The translations under genes were made by a program, and so were the position numbers. The notes beneath the pieces were generated by a model. It made no database searches. It was given only the letters and a program-made list of their open reading frames with translations, and had not been told where the DNA came from. A stretch of 64,000 bases of DNA from Oxalobacter paeniformigenes (GTDB taxonomy: Bacteria; Pseudomonadota; Gammaproteobacteria; Burkholderiales; Burkholderiaceae_D), in contig NZ_JAMKYL010000001.1 in assembly GCF_027158465.1 (NCBI RefSeq), positions 620,001-684,000 on the forward strand, in the 5' to 3' direction. Positions 27,601 through 35,004 of this stretch are shown here, one piece after another (the stretch's first letter is position 1; each line of letters starts with the position of its first letter).

Positions 27601-27951
27601 GTCGCAGCGTTCGAGATAGGCGGACAGCCTCGGATGGGCACTGACGAACGTTTCGTCGCCAAGCAGGCGCAAAATCCGCCATGACAACACGTCCGGCGAA
27701 AAAGACGACTTGCCGCCCGATCCGGCAGCCTTTCCGGCCAGTTCCCAGAGCCATTGCGCCAGAAAGGCGAACGAGACATTGGCGCAAACGCCATGCCGGT
27801 CGGCGATCGCCAGCATCAGCTTGCGCTTGATCGCCGCGCTCGGCACGATGACCTGTATTGGCGTGAATACCGGAGCGGGGTGCGACGCCAGCTTGTCGCA
27901 CAGTTTTTCCTGCAATACTTCAAAACGGTTGGACTGGTTCAGATACAGCAT
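24610..27951 (-). CDS. recC: Exodeoxyribonuclease V subunit gamma (RecC)
   Basis: 1113 residues from ATG 27951, which gives MLYLNQSNRFEVLQEKLCDKL; the frame is open 27 codons further but that part is not RecC-like. Features include the inactive helicase-like N-terminal domains (PIQVIVPSAAIKRKLMLAIADRHGVCANVSF), the VVVFAPMHSLRNLPYDHIFAIGLNDGAYPADNRP block and the nuclease-like C-terminal domain that recognises Chi. RecC holds the complex together. It is the first gene of the operon; the region upstream (27952-28323) is shared with the divergent AEC transporter gene. Confidence 0.96.
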   Translation of the reverse strand: MLYLNQSNRFEVLQEKLCDKLASHPAPVFTPIQVIVPSAAIKRKLMLAIADRHGVCANVSFAFLAQWLWELAGKAAGSGGKSSFSPDVLSWRILRLLGDETFVSAHPRLSAYLERCDDAMRFELACRIATLFDRYGVYRTQWLESWAKGKMADIGTQEAAAQADQAWQADLWARIVSETGADESGTITALLAMLVSDDEKVIGLLPERLHLFCEPTVAPPYIRILRELGRHTDIELYVMNPCREYWFDIVDERRMARLESRDQVQHHETINPLLASWGKQCCASLGLMMSKLDALETENDGFVNACRPDSNNPLLARIQDAMLDLQEWKDASQSAYGTDDSLEIHVAHSLTREIEILHDQLLRRFASGDAPSPSDMLVVTPDLDTAAPMIDAVFRHNGSGVQIPYVITGRCSNRLNPVARALLDILALATSRCTASAVMDVLMLPEVGATFGFDGDRTLLRRWLDDAGICWALDGEHKAAFNVPSDEKHTFRDGLHRLFLAYALPDGMQSPVADRLPAGHGLGLESAGLGQLWRFIEALDRLRHDLDDVKTPHGWQQCWLDVLDTFVTVTPALLDSDREIRSRITDLCETMAFASETFAFSHDIAMAALEKALEGAGQGSVPAGVVVFAPMHSLRNLPYDHIFAIGLNDGAYPADNRPDEFDLIALSPCPTDRIPRDTDKNVFLDLLLSARKSLYLSYTGRSIRDDSEKPPSILIAELLDVLSRALASSSKKDDIDAARKRLVTEHPLQPFSGRYFDGSSGVTLSSFRSDLCRALQNRYEKALEKEQDAIGFSSVLSPEDADGDAPVREAGERFFTGISAPDETWREVSLYELTRFFSHPNRYLLRQRLNIRFPSPDEELPADEPLVPDRSASRMLADRILPMYLAGQSDEAIRRASLSGNEFPSGRIGSDCIEGELRAMSAFASTLSADLASGILPPVTRTLDFTIAGERWRLSGSLTDLRRNGLVRYRYRPKTHWACLPWWIEHLFLNACAPDGVNCRSIWHFTDGTLPVGPVDNARELLSDLLAIYRAGLSKPLPFFPNTSWTFVESGGQMDKAKAKWEPSYAGYEGESDDLYNRLAMRGNADPLADEAFSDLANRVFGALFTRCKGENA

Positions 27952-28189
27952 GCCATCGCGCCTTGTCGGAAACGTTGGTGCCGTTGCGGCACGGACAGTG
28001 ACGAAACCGGCGGATGCCGGAAAACGCGTCACGCGAAACGGTCTTTATTGTACAACCGGACGCAGGATGCCTAGTATGTGTTTTGCATACAGGCACACCG
28101 ATACAACACCTTGTTGCACGACATCGTCGCCACGATCGCGAAACCGCATGCCGAAAGCGGTTGCATCCCGTACTGGATGCCAGTGAATG

Positions 28190-28222
28190 GCAAAAATATA
28201 CGATAAAAGCGCAAAAATATAC
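28190..28222. promoter_or_regulatory. Direct repeats in the recC/AEC divergent promoter region
   Basis: The 12-base word GCAAAAATATAC occurs at 28190-28201 and 28211-28222, a spacing of 21 bases or two helical turns. That suits two copies of a DNA-binding protein on one face of the helix. The flanking sequence is AT-rich, suggesting promoter elements for recC (minus) or the AEC gene (plus). Confidence 0.5.
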
Positions 28223-28323
28223 TATTGTGGTCGCCGTGCAAATGATAAGGTTACGCCATTTCATAAAGACGGCACGGCGCACCCGCCATCGTGCCGTCAG
28301 TTTCGGATCATTTACGCAAGAAC

Positions 28324-29250
28324 ATGTTCGCCATCGCCAATATCGTCCTTCCGGTTTTCGCGCTGATCGTCGCAGGCTATATCCTGCGCCGTCGCAACAT
28401 ATTGAGTCTGAACGCCAGTACCGAACTGAACCGCTATGTCGTCTGGCTCGCGCTGCCTGCCCTGATGATCGACGTCATGGTCAACAGCTCATGGTCGGAG
28501 CTGTACCAGCCCGAATTTTTCTATGCTTTCGAACTGGGCGTTTTCATCATCTTTTTCGCCGTACTCGTGCTGCACTGGCTCAAAACGAAAAATCTGGTTT
28601 CGGCCGCCATCGACGCGACATCGGCATCCTATGCCAATACCGGATACATCGGCCTGCCGCTGTGTGCGCTGACCTTCGGCGCGGACAAACTCGGTCCCGC
28701 CATGGTCGCCGCCATCCTGACCGTCTCGGCCAACTTCGCCGTCTCCATCATCTTCATCGAAGCCGGTTCGCAAACGGGCAAGAGCCTGTTCGTCACCTTC
28801 AGAAACGTCGGTATTTCCCTGTGCAAGAACCCCCTGATCGTCGCGCCGGTACTGGCGGGACTTTTTTGCGCCACCGGCCTGCAACTTCCCTACGGGGTTG
28901 CGCAGTCCATCAAGCTCTTGGGCGCTTCCGCCAGCCCCTGCGCGCTGGTCGCAACAGGGCTGTTTCTTGCACAGCGTCAGGAAAGCGCCAGTCCAGCTGT
29001 CGCCATCTGGCTGGTCGTCCTCAAGCTCGTCGCACAGCCGTTGATCGCCTGGTATTTCGCGTTTTGCGTGTTCGACATGCCGCCGCTCTGGGCGCATTCC
29101 GCCGTCATCCTCTCGGCGCTGCCCACCGGCACAGGCCCTTTCATGCTCGCCGAACTCTACGGCAGGGGCGGTGGAATCGCTTCACGGACGATCTTTCTCT
29201 CCACCGTGCTGGGTATCGTGACCCTGTCCGTCTGCCTGACGCTCCTTTAG
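28324..29250 (+). CDS. AEC family transporter
   Basis: 308 residues from ATG 28324 (MFAIANIVLPVFALIVAGY); a GTG 33 bases upstream is less likely. About ten membrane segments are arranged in two five-helix halves. The first half contains TSASYANTGYIGLPL, the N-x-G-x-x-G-x-P signature of the family, and the C-terminal half has SALPTGTGPFMLAELYG. AEC proteins are inner-membrane carriers of organic anions; the MdcF malonate carrier of other bacteria is one. A role with the malonate operon 6 kb downstream is possible but separated by unrelated genes. Confidence 0.87.
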   Translation: MFAIANIVLPVFALIVAGYILRRRNILSLNASTELNRYVVWLALPALMIDVMVNSSWSELYQPEFFYAFELGVFIIFFAVLVLHWLKTKNLVSAAIDATSASYANTGYIGLPLCALTFGADKLGPAMVAAILTVSANFAVSIIFIEAGSQTGKSLFVTFRNVGISLCKNPLIVAPVLAGLFCATGLQLPYGVAQSIKLLGASASPCALVATGLFLAQRQESASPAVAIWLVVLKLVAQPLIAWYFAFCVFDMPPLWAHSAVILSALPTGTGPFMLAELYGRGGGIASRTIFLSTVLGIVTLSVCLTLL

Positions 29251-29400
29251 GCGCGCCAGATAGTCCTTGCGGAACTATATGGTAAAGTAAAACGGTTAGA
29301 TAACAAAATTATAATTTTTTGTATCTATCAGTCTAGTTGTAGAAAAAGTGTACAGAGTTTTAAGTTATGGTATTGAAGATAGAATTTAATTTATATTTAA

Positions 29401-30375
29401 ATGATAAATAAAAGAAAGCAATTTATGTTTAATAGGTTTATTAAAGTGGCTTCTGATCTTGTGACAACACATGATCAAATACGAGCAGGTTTTTTAAGTA
29501 TTGCATTAGAAAAAAATAGGGTAAGTGATCCATATGTAAAGAATGCACTGGCTTTTAAAACAATGGTTCAGGGGACAAATGATCCAGAAGATTTTTTGAA
29601 TATGCCGAAAATAAGACCTTTTTTGCTTACTGCTTCTGGTCTTTCTGATAAAGCGATGCAGCATTTGAGAGATAATGATCAAACTGCAGCAATTAAAGAG
29701 CTTATAGAAAAATTCTTAAAGCCAGCAGGTGAGAACTATGTGGATGAAGTGATTTATCGTTATTTGTTAATAAAAGGGGATGCTGTTGGTGGAGTAATGC
29801 GAAATCGGATAGGAGTTATTGGTCAAGAAAAGCTGATTCGCGCAATTCTTTCCTGTATAAATGTGAGAGGTATTAATTATAGTTGGATGAAAAATAATAA
29901 ACAACATAACTGGTTGTACGGGGAAAATAATGATATAGATATAGAAAAGGAGATAAAAGCACTTCATTGGATGAACAAAAATGGTTCGCGTATTTTAATA
30001 TTCAATATGAAGGTTCCAGTAGTAAAAAAGAATATTGACATCTGTCTGTTTGATGGTAAATCTGAAGAATTTAATCGCGGCAAAATTGTTCAGAAGATTA
30101 ATAAAGCAATTATGTTTGGTGAATTGAAGGGCGGGATTGATCCGGCGGGCGCAGATGAACATTGGAAAACAGCAAATACCGCTTTGGATAGAATTAGAGA
30201 AAGCTTTAATAAAGTTAATCATCCTGTAATGACTTCTTTTGTGGGAGCAGCTATTGAAAATAGCATGGCAGTGGAAATTTTTAGTCAGTTGCAAAATAAA
30301 AAACTGACTAATGCTGCAAATTTGACCAATAGTAACCAGCTTACAGAATATTGCAACTGGCTGCTAGATATTTGA
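29401..30375 (+). CDS. Type II restriction endonuclease, AvaI/BsoBI family
   Basis: 324 residues, against about 315-323 for AvaI and BsoBI. The segment MFGELKGGIDPAGADEHW is the family signature. Counting gives D213, E241, K243 and H254, each one higher than the published BsoBI active-site residues D212, E240, K242 and H253 as I recall them. LVTTHDQIRAGFLSIALEK near the N-terminus is also family-like. The expected target is CYCGRG, cut within both strands. There is no clear ribosome site at ATG 29401; ATG 29425 would give 316 residues. It is co-directional with the methyltransferase 19 bases downstream. Confidence 0.92.
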   Translation: MINKRKQFMFNRFIKVASDLVTTHDQIRAGFLSIALEKNRVSDPYVKNALAFKTMVQGTNDPEDFLNMPKIRPFLLTASGLSDKAMQHLRDNDQTAAIKELIEKFLKPAGENYVDEVIYRYLLIKGDAVGGVMRNRIGVIGQEKLIRAILSCINVRGINYSWMKNNKQHNWLYGENNDIDIEKEIKALHWMNKNGSRILIFNMKVPVVKKNIDICLFDGKSEEFNRGKIVQKINKAIMFGELKGGIDPAGADEHWKTANTALDRIRESFNKVNHPVMTSFVGAAIENSMAVEIFSQLQNKKLTNAANLTNSNQLTEYCNWLLDI

Positions 30376-30394
30376 TGTATAAGAGGCTTGCGTT

Positions 30395-31894
30395 ATGGAA
30401 CAGCTTTCTTTTATTAAACCAACAATCAAGCCATTTATTGTTGATTCATTTTCTGCAAATGGTTTTGCTCCTGATAATGAACGAAAAAAACTTGAAAAAA
30501 AATTTTCGGAATGCTTGGTGGTGACGGAAAAATTTAACAGACAAAGTGTAAGTTATCAGTTAAGCAAAAAAGATGTGCTTCATAGTTGGTTAAAATACAA
30601 AGAAGGATTTTCTGCTAATCTTGTTAATGTGCTGTTGGATGAAATGGGGGCATGTCCTGGTGATTGGGTGATGGATCCATTTATGGGTTCTGGAACCACA
30701 GCTCTTGTATGTCAAATGCGAGGTATTAACAGTATTGGATATGATATTATGCCAATTTCTGCTTTATCCATTAAAGCGAAAGCTGCAGTACTGAAGTATG
30801 ATCTCAATGAAATTAACAATATGATAAGAAATATTTCAGAAATGACGGTTCCTTTGGATTATAAAAAAAAGACGCCATATATTGATATTACACGTGATGC
30901 CTATCCTTGTAAAAACGAAAGGTTTTTAGCATATATATATGATTGGATTGAACATTCAAAATATACTAAAGAAGCAAAAAATTTGCTTACACTTTGTATT
31001 GTTAATTCACTGGAGAGATGTAGTTATACCATTAAGTCTGGGCAGTATCTTGGTTGGGATAGTAGATCAAAAAAAATACGTGAAGCAAACGAAATAAGAA
31101 AAATTAGTGGAAAGAAACTATTTCCAAAAAAATATGTTAGGGAAGAAATTCTTGATTCAAAGTTAACTATACTTGATGAATTAGCTCATGTATTTGAAGA
31201 TATTAAGGTAATTCAAAAAAATGGAATGGATAAAGTACAGGCTGAAATTGATTTTGTGCCTAGTAACGTTTTATATGAACTTCCCTTGCTTGATGATTGC
31301 AAAATTAAAGGGGTGATTACATCACCTCCATATTGTAATAGATATGATTACACAAGGATTTATGCGCTTGAACTTGTTTATCTTGGTTTAAAAGAACAAG
31401 ATGTGAAAAAAATGCGTCAGTGTCTATTATCCTGTACAGTAGAAAATAAATCTAAGCTCGATGAGTTGAGAGATTATTATTTTTCAATTGGTCAAATAAA
31501 CCGTTTTGATTATATTTATTCTATTATTAAAGAAAATGAGGTTTTTTCGGAGATAATGACAGCTTTGTTTATGAGAAAGGAAAGTGGTGATCTAAATAAT
31601 AATGGTGTAATTCGCATGGTAGAAGGTTATTTTACGGAATTGGCCTTCATTTATGCTGAACTTTATCGCGTTTGTAAATCGGGTGCGATGGTGGCATTTG
31701 TAAATGATAATGTTCGATATGCTGGTGAGGTTATTCCTGTTGATTTTTTGAGCTCTTTGTTTGCGGAACAATTTGGTTTTAAGATAAAAACAATATATAC
31801 ATTAAAACAGCAAAAGGGGAACAGTAGTCAACAGATGGCAAAATATGGGAGGGTTCCTTTGAGAAAAAGCGTTACTGTTTGGGTTAAAGAGTAA
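30395..31894 (+). CDS. DNA methyltransferase, probably N4-cytosine, partner of the endonuclease
   Basis: 499 residues. The S-adenosylmethionine motif I is DPFMGSGTT (94-102) and the catalytic motif IV is TSPPY (309-313), in VITSPPYCNRYDYTR; SPPY is typical of amino-methyltransferases acting on cytosine N4. Motif I precedes motif IV by some 200 residues, which leaves room for a target-recognition region between them (alpha-like order). It should protect CYCGRG sites against the preceding endonuclease. AAGAGG precedes the ATG. AT-rich codon use is the same as its partner's and unlike the flanking genes. Confidence 0.9.
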   Translation: MEQLSFIKPTIKPFIVDSFSANGFAPDNERKKLEKKFSECLVVTEKFNRQSVSYQLSKKDVLHSWLKYKEGFSANLVNVLLDEMGACPGDWVMDPFMGSGTTALVCQMRGINSIGYDIMPISALSIKAKAAVLKYDLNEINNMIRNISEMTVPLDYKKKTPYIDITRDAYPCKNERFLAYIYDWIEHSKYTKEAKNLLTLCIVNSLERCSYTIKSGQYLGWDSRSKKIREANEIRKISGKKLFPKKYVREEILDSKLTILDELAHVFEDIKVIQKNGMDKVQAEIDFVPSNVLYELPLLDDCKIKGVITSPPYCNRYDYTRIYALELVYLGLKEQDVKKMRQCLLSCTVENKSKLDELRDYYFSIGQINRFDYIYSIIKENEVFSEIMTALFMRKESGDLNNNGVIRMVEGYFTELAFIYAELYRVCKSGAMVAFVNDNVRYAGEVIPVDFLSSLFAEQFGFKIKTIYTLKQQKGNSSQQMAKYGRVPLRKSVTVWVKE

Positions 31895-32350
31895 TAATTG
31901 AATTGATGTGGTGAAAAGGAAAACTTTGTTGAGGCTGCAATATAAAGGTGTCAAAATAATTTTTGATTTACTTGTATTTTATTCAAATCTAATAAAATGT
32001 GGTAGATTTTTTTGACAATTTTTGATTTGAGTTTAACAAAGAATTATTTTGATTAGATAGTGATTGTATTGTTAAATATTTTGATATTATTTTATTTTGT
32101 TTGTTGTTTAGATTGTGGTTAAATTTTGAAATTTTTAGTATTTTGTTATTTGAGTCTTAATTTAAAAATATGTTTGAATTTTGCGGAGTGCAATTAAATT
32201 TGCTTGATTGAAAAATTCAAAAAACTATTTTTATTTTGAGAAATTTTGGAAATATATTGCAATATTATTTGCTGGGATTGTTAGTATTTATCATAGACTG
32301 TGTTGCTAGATTGATAAAATTCTCAAATGATTGAGAATTGTCTAGCATAA
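31895..32350. other. AT-rich gene-free tail of the island
   Basis: About 450 bases after the methyltransferase stop, extremely rich in T and A on the plus strand, with no frame worth reporting on either strand. It ends in the nested palindrome at 32304-32347. It may be the decayed remains of the donor sequence. Confidence 0.6.
32304..32347. repeat. Nested palindrome at the right edge of the AT-rich island
   Basis: An inner perfect nine-base stem AATTCTCAA/TTGAGAATT with loop ATGA (32318-32339) is enclosed by a second stem TGCTAGA/TCTAGCA (32304-32310 and 32341-32347). It lies exactly where composition returns to the genome norm. No T-run of at least four follows closely on the plus strand, so terminator function is doubtful. 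Confidence 0.75.
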
Positions 32351-32540
32351 AAAAGATACGCCTGCCGTTTCCCGAAGTGGTAACGTATGCGCTGTTTCGT
32401 GAATCAGCCGTCCTCAAACCATGAACACCGTTTTTTACCGCATCACCGTTTGCGAAAACATCCGCATGGCCTTTTCATGCGCGGTGGCGGTGCGCCTGCG
32501 CCATATGCGAGGTCTCTCGGCAAGGCAGGGGGCATAAGCG

Positions 32541-33470
32541 ATGGACTTGAGACAATTCACGGGACATGCCGCCATGTTCGGCGCCAATGCCATGTGGGGT
32601 ATCATGTCGCCCGTCTCCAAGATGGTCATGGCAGGCAGCATCATCTCCCCCATGGTCGTGACCGATTGCCGCGTGCTGGGCGCAGCCGTCCTGTTCTGGA
32701 TACTGTCGCTTTTCATGAAAAAAGACCCGGTCGCCCCCAAAGACCTGCTGCTTTTGCTGCTCGCTTCGCAATGCGCCATCGTGTTCAACCAGGGATCGTT
32801 CGTCTTCGGTGTGAGCCTGACTTCGCCGATCGACGCCTCGATCATCACGACAAGCCTGCCGATCCTGACCCTCGTCATTTCGGCCTTTTACCTCAAGGAA
32901 CCGGTCACCATCCGGAAAATCATCGGCATCATCTTCGGTGCGACAGGCGCGCTGCTGCTGGTGCTCGGCGGCGCGAAGGGCGGCGGCAACGGCAGCAATA
33001 TCTGGGGCGACTTGCTCATTTTCGCGGCACAGCTGAGCTTTTCGATCTACCTCGTCTTTTTCCGCGGCCTGATCGCACGGTATTCGCCTGTCACCATCAT
33101 GAAATGGATGTTCACCGGTTCTTCGCTCAGCCTCTTGCCGTTCACCTTCGGCGATTTGCTCGCCATCGACTGGACGGCGCTTCAGTGGCGCTATCTCGCC
33201 GGCATCGCCTTCATCGTCGGCTGCGGCACGTTTTTGAGCTATCTGCTCGTGTCGGTCGGACAAAAACGCCTGCGCCCGACCATCGTCAGCATCTACAACT
33301 ACATCCAGCCCATGGCGGCCAGCGTCGTCGCCATCATGTGGGGAATGGATACCTTCACCCTGATGAAAACCGTCGCCGTCGCCTTCGTGTTCACCGGTGT
33401 TTTTCTGGTCACGCAAAACAGAAACCGTACGCTGGCGGAAAAAGCCATCGAAAAAAACCGCCAGTCTTGA
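32541..33470 (+). CDS. DMT superfamily (EamA) transporter
   Basis: 309 residues with ten predicted spans made of two EamA repeats. Repeat 1 shows FGANAMWGIMSPVSK and ends IDASIITTSLPILTLVISAFYLKEPVTIRKIIG, the typical helix-4/5 'L-x-E' motif; repeat 2 shows QPMAASVVAIMWGMDTFTLMKTVAVAFVFTGVFLVT. These inner-membrane carriers export amino acids or other metabolites; the substrate is unknown. The start at ATG 32541 follows the island boundary by 190 bases, so its promoter may lie at the junction. Confidence 0.9.
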   Translation: MDLRQFTGHAAMFGANAMWGIMSPVSKMVMAGSIISPMVVTDCRVLGAAVLFWILSLFMKKDPVAPKDLLLLLLASQCAIVFNQGSFVFGVSLTSPIDASIITTSLPILTLVISAFYLKEPVTIRKIIGIIFGATGALLLVLGGAKGGGNGSNIWGDLLIFAAQLSFSIYLVFFRGLIARYSPVTIMKWMFTGSSLSLLPFTFGDLLAIDWTALQWRYLAGIAFIVGCGTFLSYLLVSVGQKRLRPTIVSIYNYIQPMAASVVAIMWGMDTFTLMKTVAVAFVFTGVFLVTQNRNRTLAEKAIEKNRQS

Positions 33471-33636
33471 GAGGCCTTGCAGGACGCCGCCTGCACAGGT
33501 TTTTCCGCACTTTTCCGGGATGTCGGCAGGCAGGGAATGCCAGCCGGATAACAGCCTGTTTTAACGCGGAATAATTGGAATTTTTCCGAAAAAAAAGGTA
33601 CAGTATGGCAATACAGGCCACAAATGATCCCCCGCC

Positions 33637-34134
33637 ATGCGCCATTACCGGATTGTCCCGTTTCCTGCAGGCACGCTGACGCTTCTGGAAGAAGACGGGT
33701 ATATCGTCGGTATTCGCACAACAGGCGAGCCGCCCCCTGCGGCACAGGACAGGCAAACGCCCGTACTGGCCCGCGCGGCAGCGCAACTGGACGCCTATTT
33801 CGAAGGCAGCCTCAAAACCTTCGATCTGCCGTTGAGACTTTCCGGCACACCGTTCCAGATGGCGGTCTGGAATGCCCTGAAAACGATTCCTTATGGTGAG
33901 ACACGCAGCTATGGCGATATCGCACGCGTGATCGGACATCCGAAGGCATACCGTGCCGTCGGCATGGCCAACCACCGAAATCCCGTCGCCATCGTCATTC
34001 CCTGCCACCGTGTCATCGGTTCCGATGGCACGCTGACCGGCTATGGCGGCGGATTGCCGCTGAAAGCATGGCTGCTCTCACAGGAACGTATCCACGCGCA
34101 AGAAGAAGGAGGCTGTATATGCCTGAGAAACTGA
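33637..34134 (+). CDS. ogt: Methylated-DNA--protein-cysteine methyltransferase
   Basis: 165 residues. The acceptor Cys is C123 in the invariant IPCHRVIGSDG, preceded by TPFQMAVWNALKTIPYGETRSYGDIA, which includes the DNA-binding helix and the Tyr and Arg used for base flipping. The C-terminal Y-G-G-G-L-x-x-K-x-x-L-L block is complete. It removes alkyl groups from O6-guanine by suicide transfer. There is no AdaA domain, so this is the Ogt type. The stop lies 16 bases inside the following muramidase gene. Confidence 0.94.
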   Translation: MRHYRIVPFPAGTLTLLEEDGYIVGIRTTGEPPPAAQDRQTPVLARAAAQLDAYFEGSLKTFDLPLRLSGTPFQMAVWNALKTIPYGETRSYGDIARVIGHPKAYRAVGMANHRNPVAIVIPCHRVIGSDGTLTGYGGGLPLKAWLLSQERIHAQEEGGCICLRN

Positions 34135-34730
34135 CGGAAGAACAGTTACAGGCGCTGGCGGTACGTTTCGGACTGGAAACCGCGGTACTGCAATCGCTTG
34201 CCGAGACGGCAAGCGAGACGGACGCTTTCCTGCCGGACGGACGGGCCAGCCTGTTTTTCGAAGGGCACCTGTTTTACCGCAATCTGGAAAAAGCCGGCAT
34301 TTCCCCCGACACATGCCGCGCCGGCAACGAGAACATTCTCTTTCGGGAACCCACCATCCGTTACGACGAGGGTGGGGCCGGCGAATACGCACGGCTGGAC
34401 AAGGCACGCGCCATCCATCCGGAAGCGGCGCTGATGTCCGCATCCTACGGCATGTTCCAGATTCCGGGCGAACGGTATGCCGATTGCGGTTTCGACAGTG
34501 TCGAAGCGTTCGTCTCGGCACAGAACGAAAGCGTATGCCGCCAGCTGGAAACCCTGTGCACCCTGCTGAAAACACAAGGTGCCATTCCGCTGTTGTGCGT
34601 GCACGACTGGCCGGCTTTTTCTCGCCGTTATACCGGGACATCCCTCGCGCCGGACGACCTGGCATGGAAAATGGGGCAGGCCTATTACCGCCATACCGTG
34701 CGCAGCGGCAACCGGCCCGGATACCGCTAG
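34119..34730 (+). CDS. N-acetylmuramidase family protein (DUF3380-like)
   Basis: 203 residues from ATG 34119, with GAAGGAGG seven bases before it. The family landmarks are SLFFEGHLFYRNL (probable catalytic Glu at residue 48), the late SASYGMFQIPGERY and a C-terminal helix bundle ending AWKMGQAYYRH. Such domains hydrolyse the muramic acid bond of peptidoglycan and are common in phage endolysins and in chromosomal copies. No signal peptide is present, which is endolysin-like. It overlaps ogt by 16 bases, an unusual functional pair, and no other phage genes are near. Confidence 0.82.
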   Translation: MPEKLTEEQLQALAVRFGLETAVLQSLAETASETDAFLPDGRASLFFEGHLFYRNLEKAGISPDTCRAGNENILFREPTIRYDEGGAGEYARLDKARAIHPEAALMSASYGMFQIPGERYADCGFDSVEAFVSAQNESVCRQLETLCTLLKTQGAIPLLCVHDWPAFSRRYTGTSLAPDDLAWKMGQAYYRHTVRSGNRPGYR

Positions 34731-34858
34731 CCGTGTCGCAGTGCGTTTCTTGCGATTGAACCGGAATATTCCGGCCGGGATCGTCTGGGCCGATTCAGGC
34801 AAGCGTTCGTTTTGTCCAATAAAATAATTTTCGAAAAAACATCCATTCATTCATCAGC

Positions 34859-34895
34859 TTGCATGTAAAAATTCATGCAATATCTTATCATGCAA
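34859..34895. promoter_or_regulatory. Inverted repeat plus third half-site upstream of mdcA
   Basis: TTGCATG at 34859-34865 and CATGCAA at 34874-34880 form a perfect seven-base dyad with an eight-base spacer, and CATGCAA recurs at 34889-34895. The arrangement suggests a regulator with one dimer site and an extra half-site. The protein that reads it is unknown. Confidence 0.5.
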
Positions 34896-34935
34896 AAAAC
34901 GCATGCCTTGTCTTTCCATCCATTTGCTTTCCGAT

Positions 34936-34967
34936 AAATCATTACTCTTGGGCTAATGATTTTGACA
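34936..34967 (+). promoter_or_regulatory. Candidate MdcR operator and mdc promoter -35
   Basis: A perfect dyad AAATCATTA (34936-34944) and TAATGATTT (34954-34962) with a nine-base spacer contains the LysR T-N11-A pattern from T34943 to A34955. It abuts TTGACA at 34962-34967, a consensus -35 box, whereas the expected -10 near 34985 is poor. That combination fits an activator-dependent promoter driven by the LysR protein MdcR. The match of site to protein is inferred. Confidence 0.6.
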
Positions 34968-35004
34968 ACAACTTGATTGATCGGAACCTGCCGTTTTTTT
35001 AAGC

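Larger units (their letters stand above)
29265..32350. mobile_element. AT-rich restriction-modification island (acquired)
   Basis: Base composition drops abruptly just after the AEC stop and recovers just before the DMT transporter. Everything inside is AT-rich, including codon third positions. The island holds two genes, an AvaI/BsoBI-type endonuclease and a methyltransferase, and a 450-base gene-free tail. I see no integrase, transposase or tRNA target, and no obvious duplicated ends, so the insertion mechanism is unknown. Boundaries are placed by eye to within some tens of bases. Confidence 0.85.

Noticed and set aside
28014..29285. A 423-codon plus-strand frame overlapping the AEC gene
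   Set aside because: It is a different frame of the same strand, with Arg- and His-rich nonsense-like sequence, whereas the AEC frame has complete family motifs.
29265..32350. Prophage or transposon interpretation of the AT-rich island
   Set aside because: No integrase, transposase, phage structural gene, terminal inverted repeats or target duplication is visible; only the restriction pair is supported.
32387..33574. A 395-codon plus-strand frame overlapping the DMT transporter
   Set aside because: Out-of-frame reading of the DMT gene, rich in Arg/His/Pro, with no family pattern.
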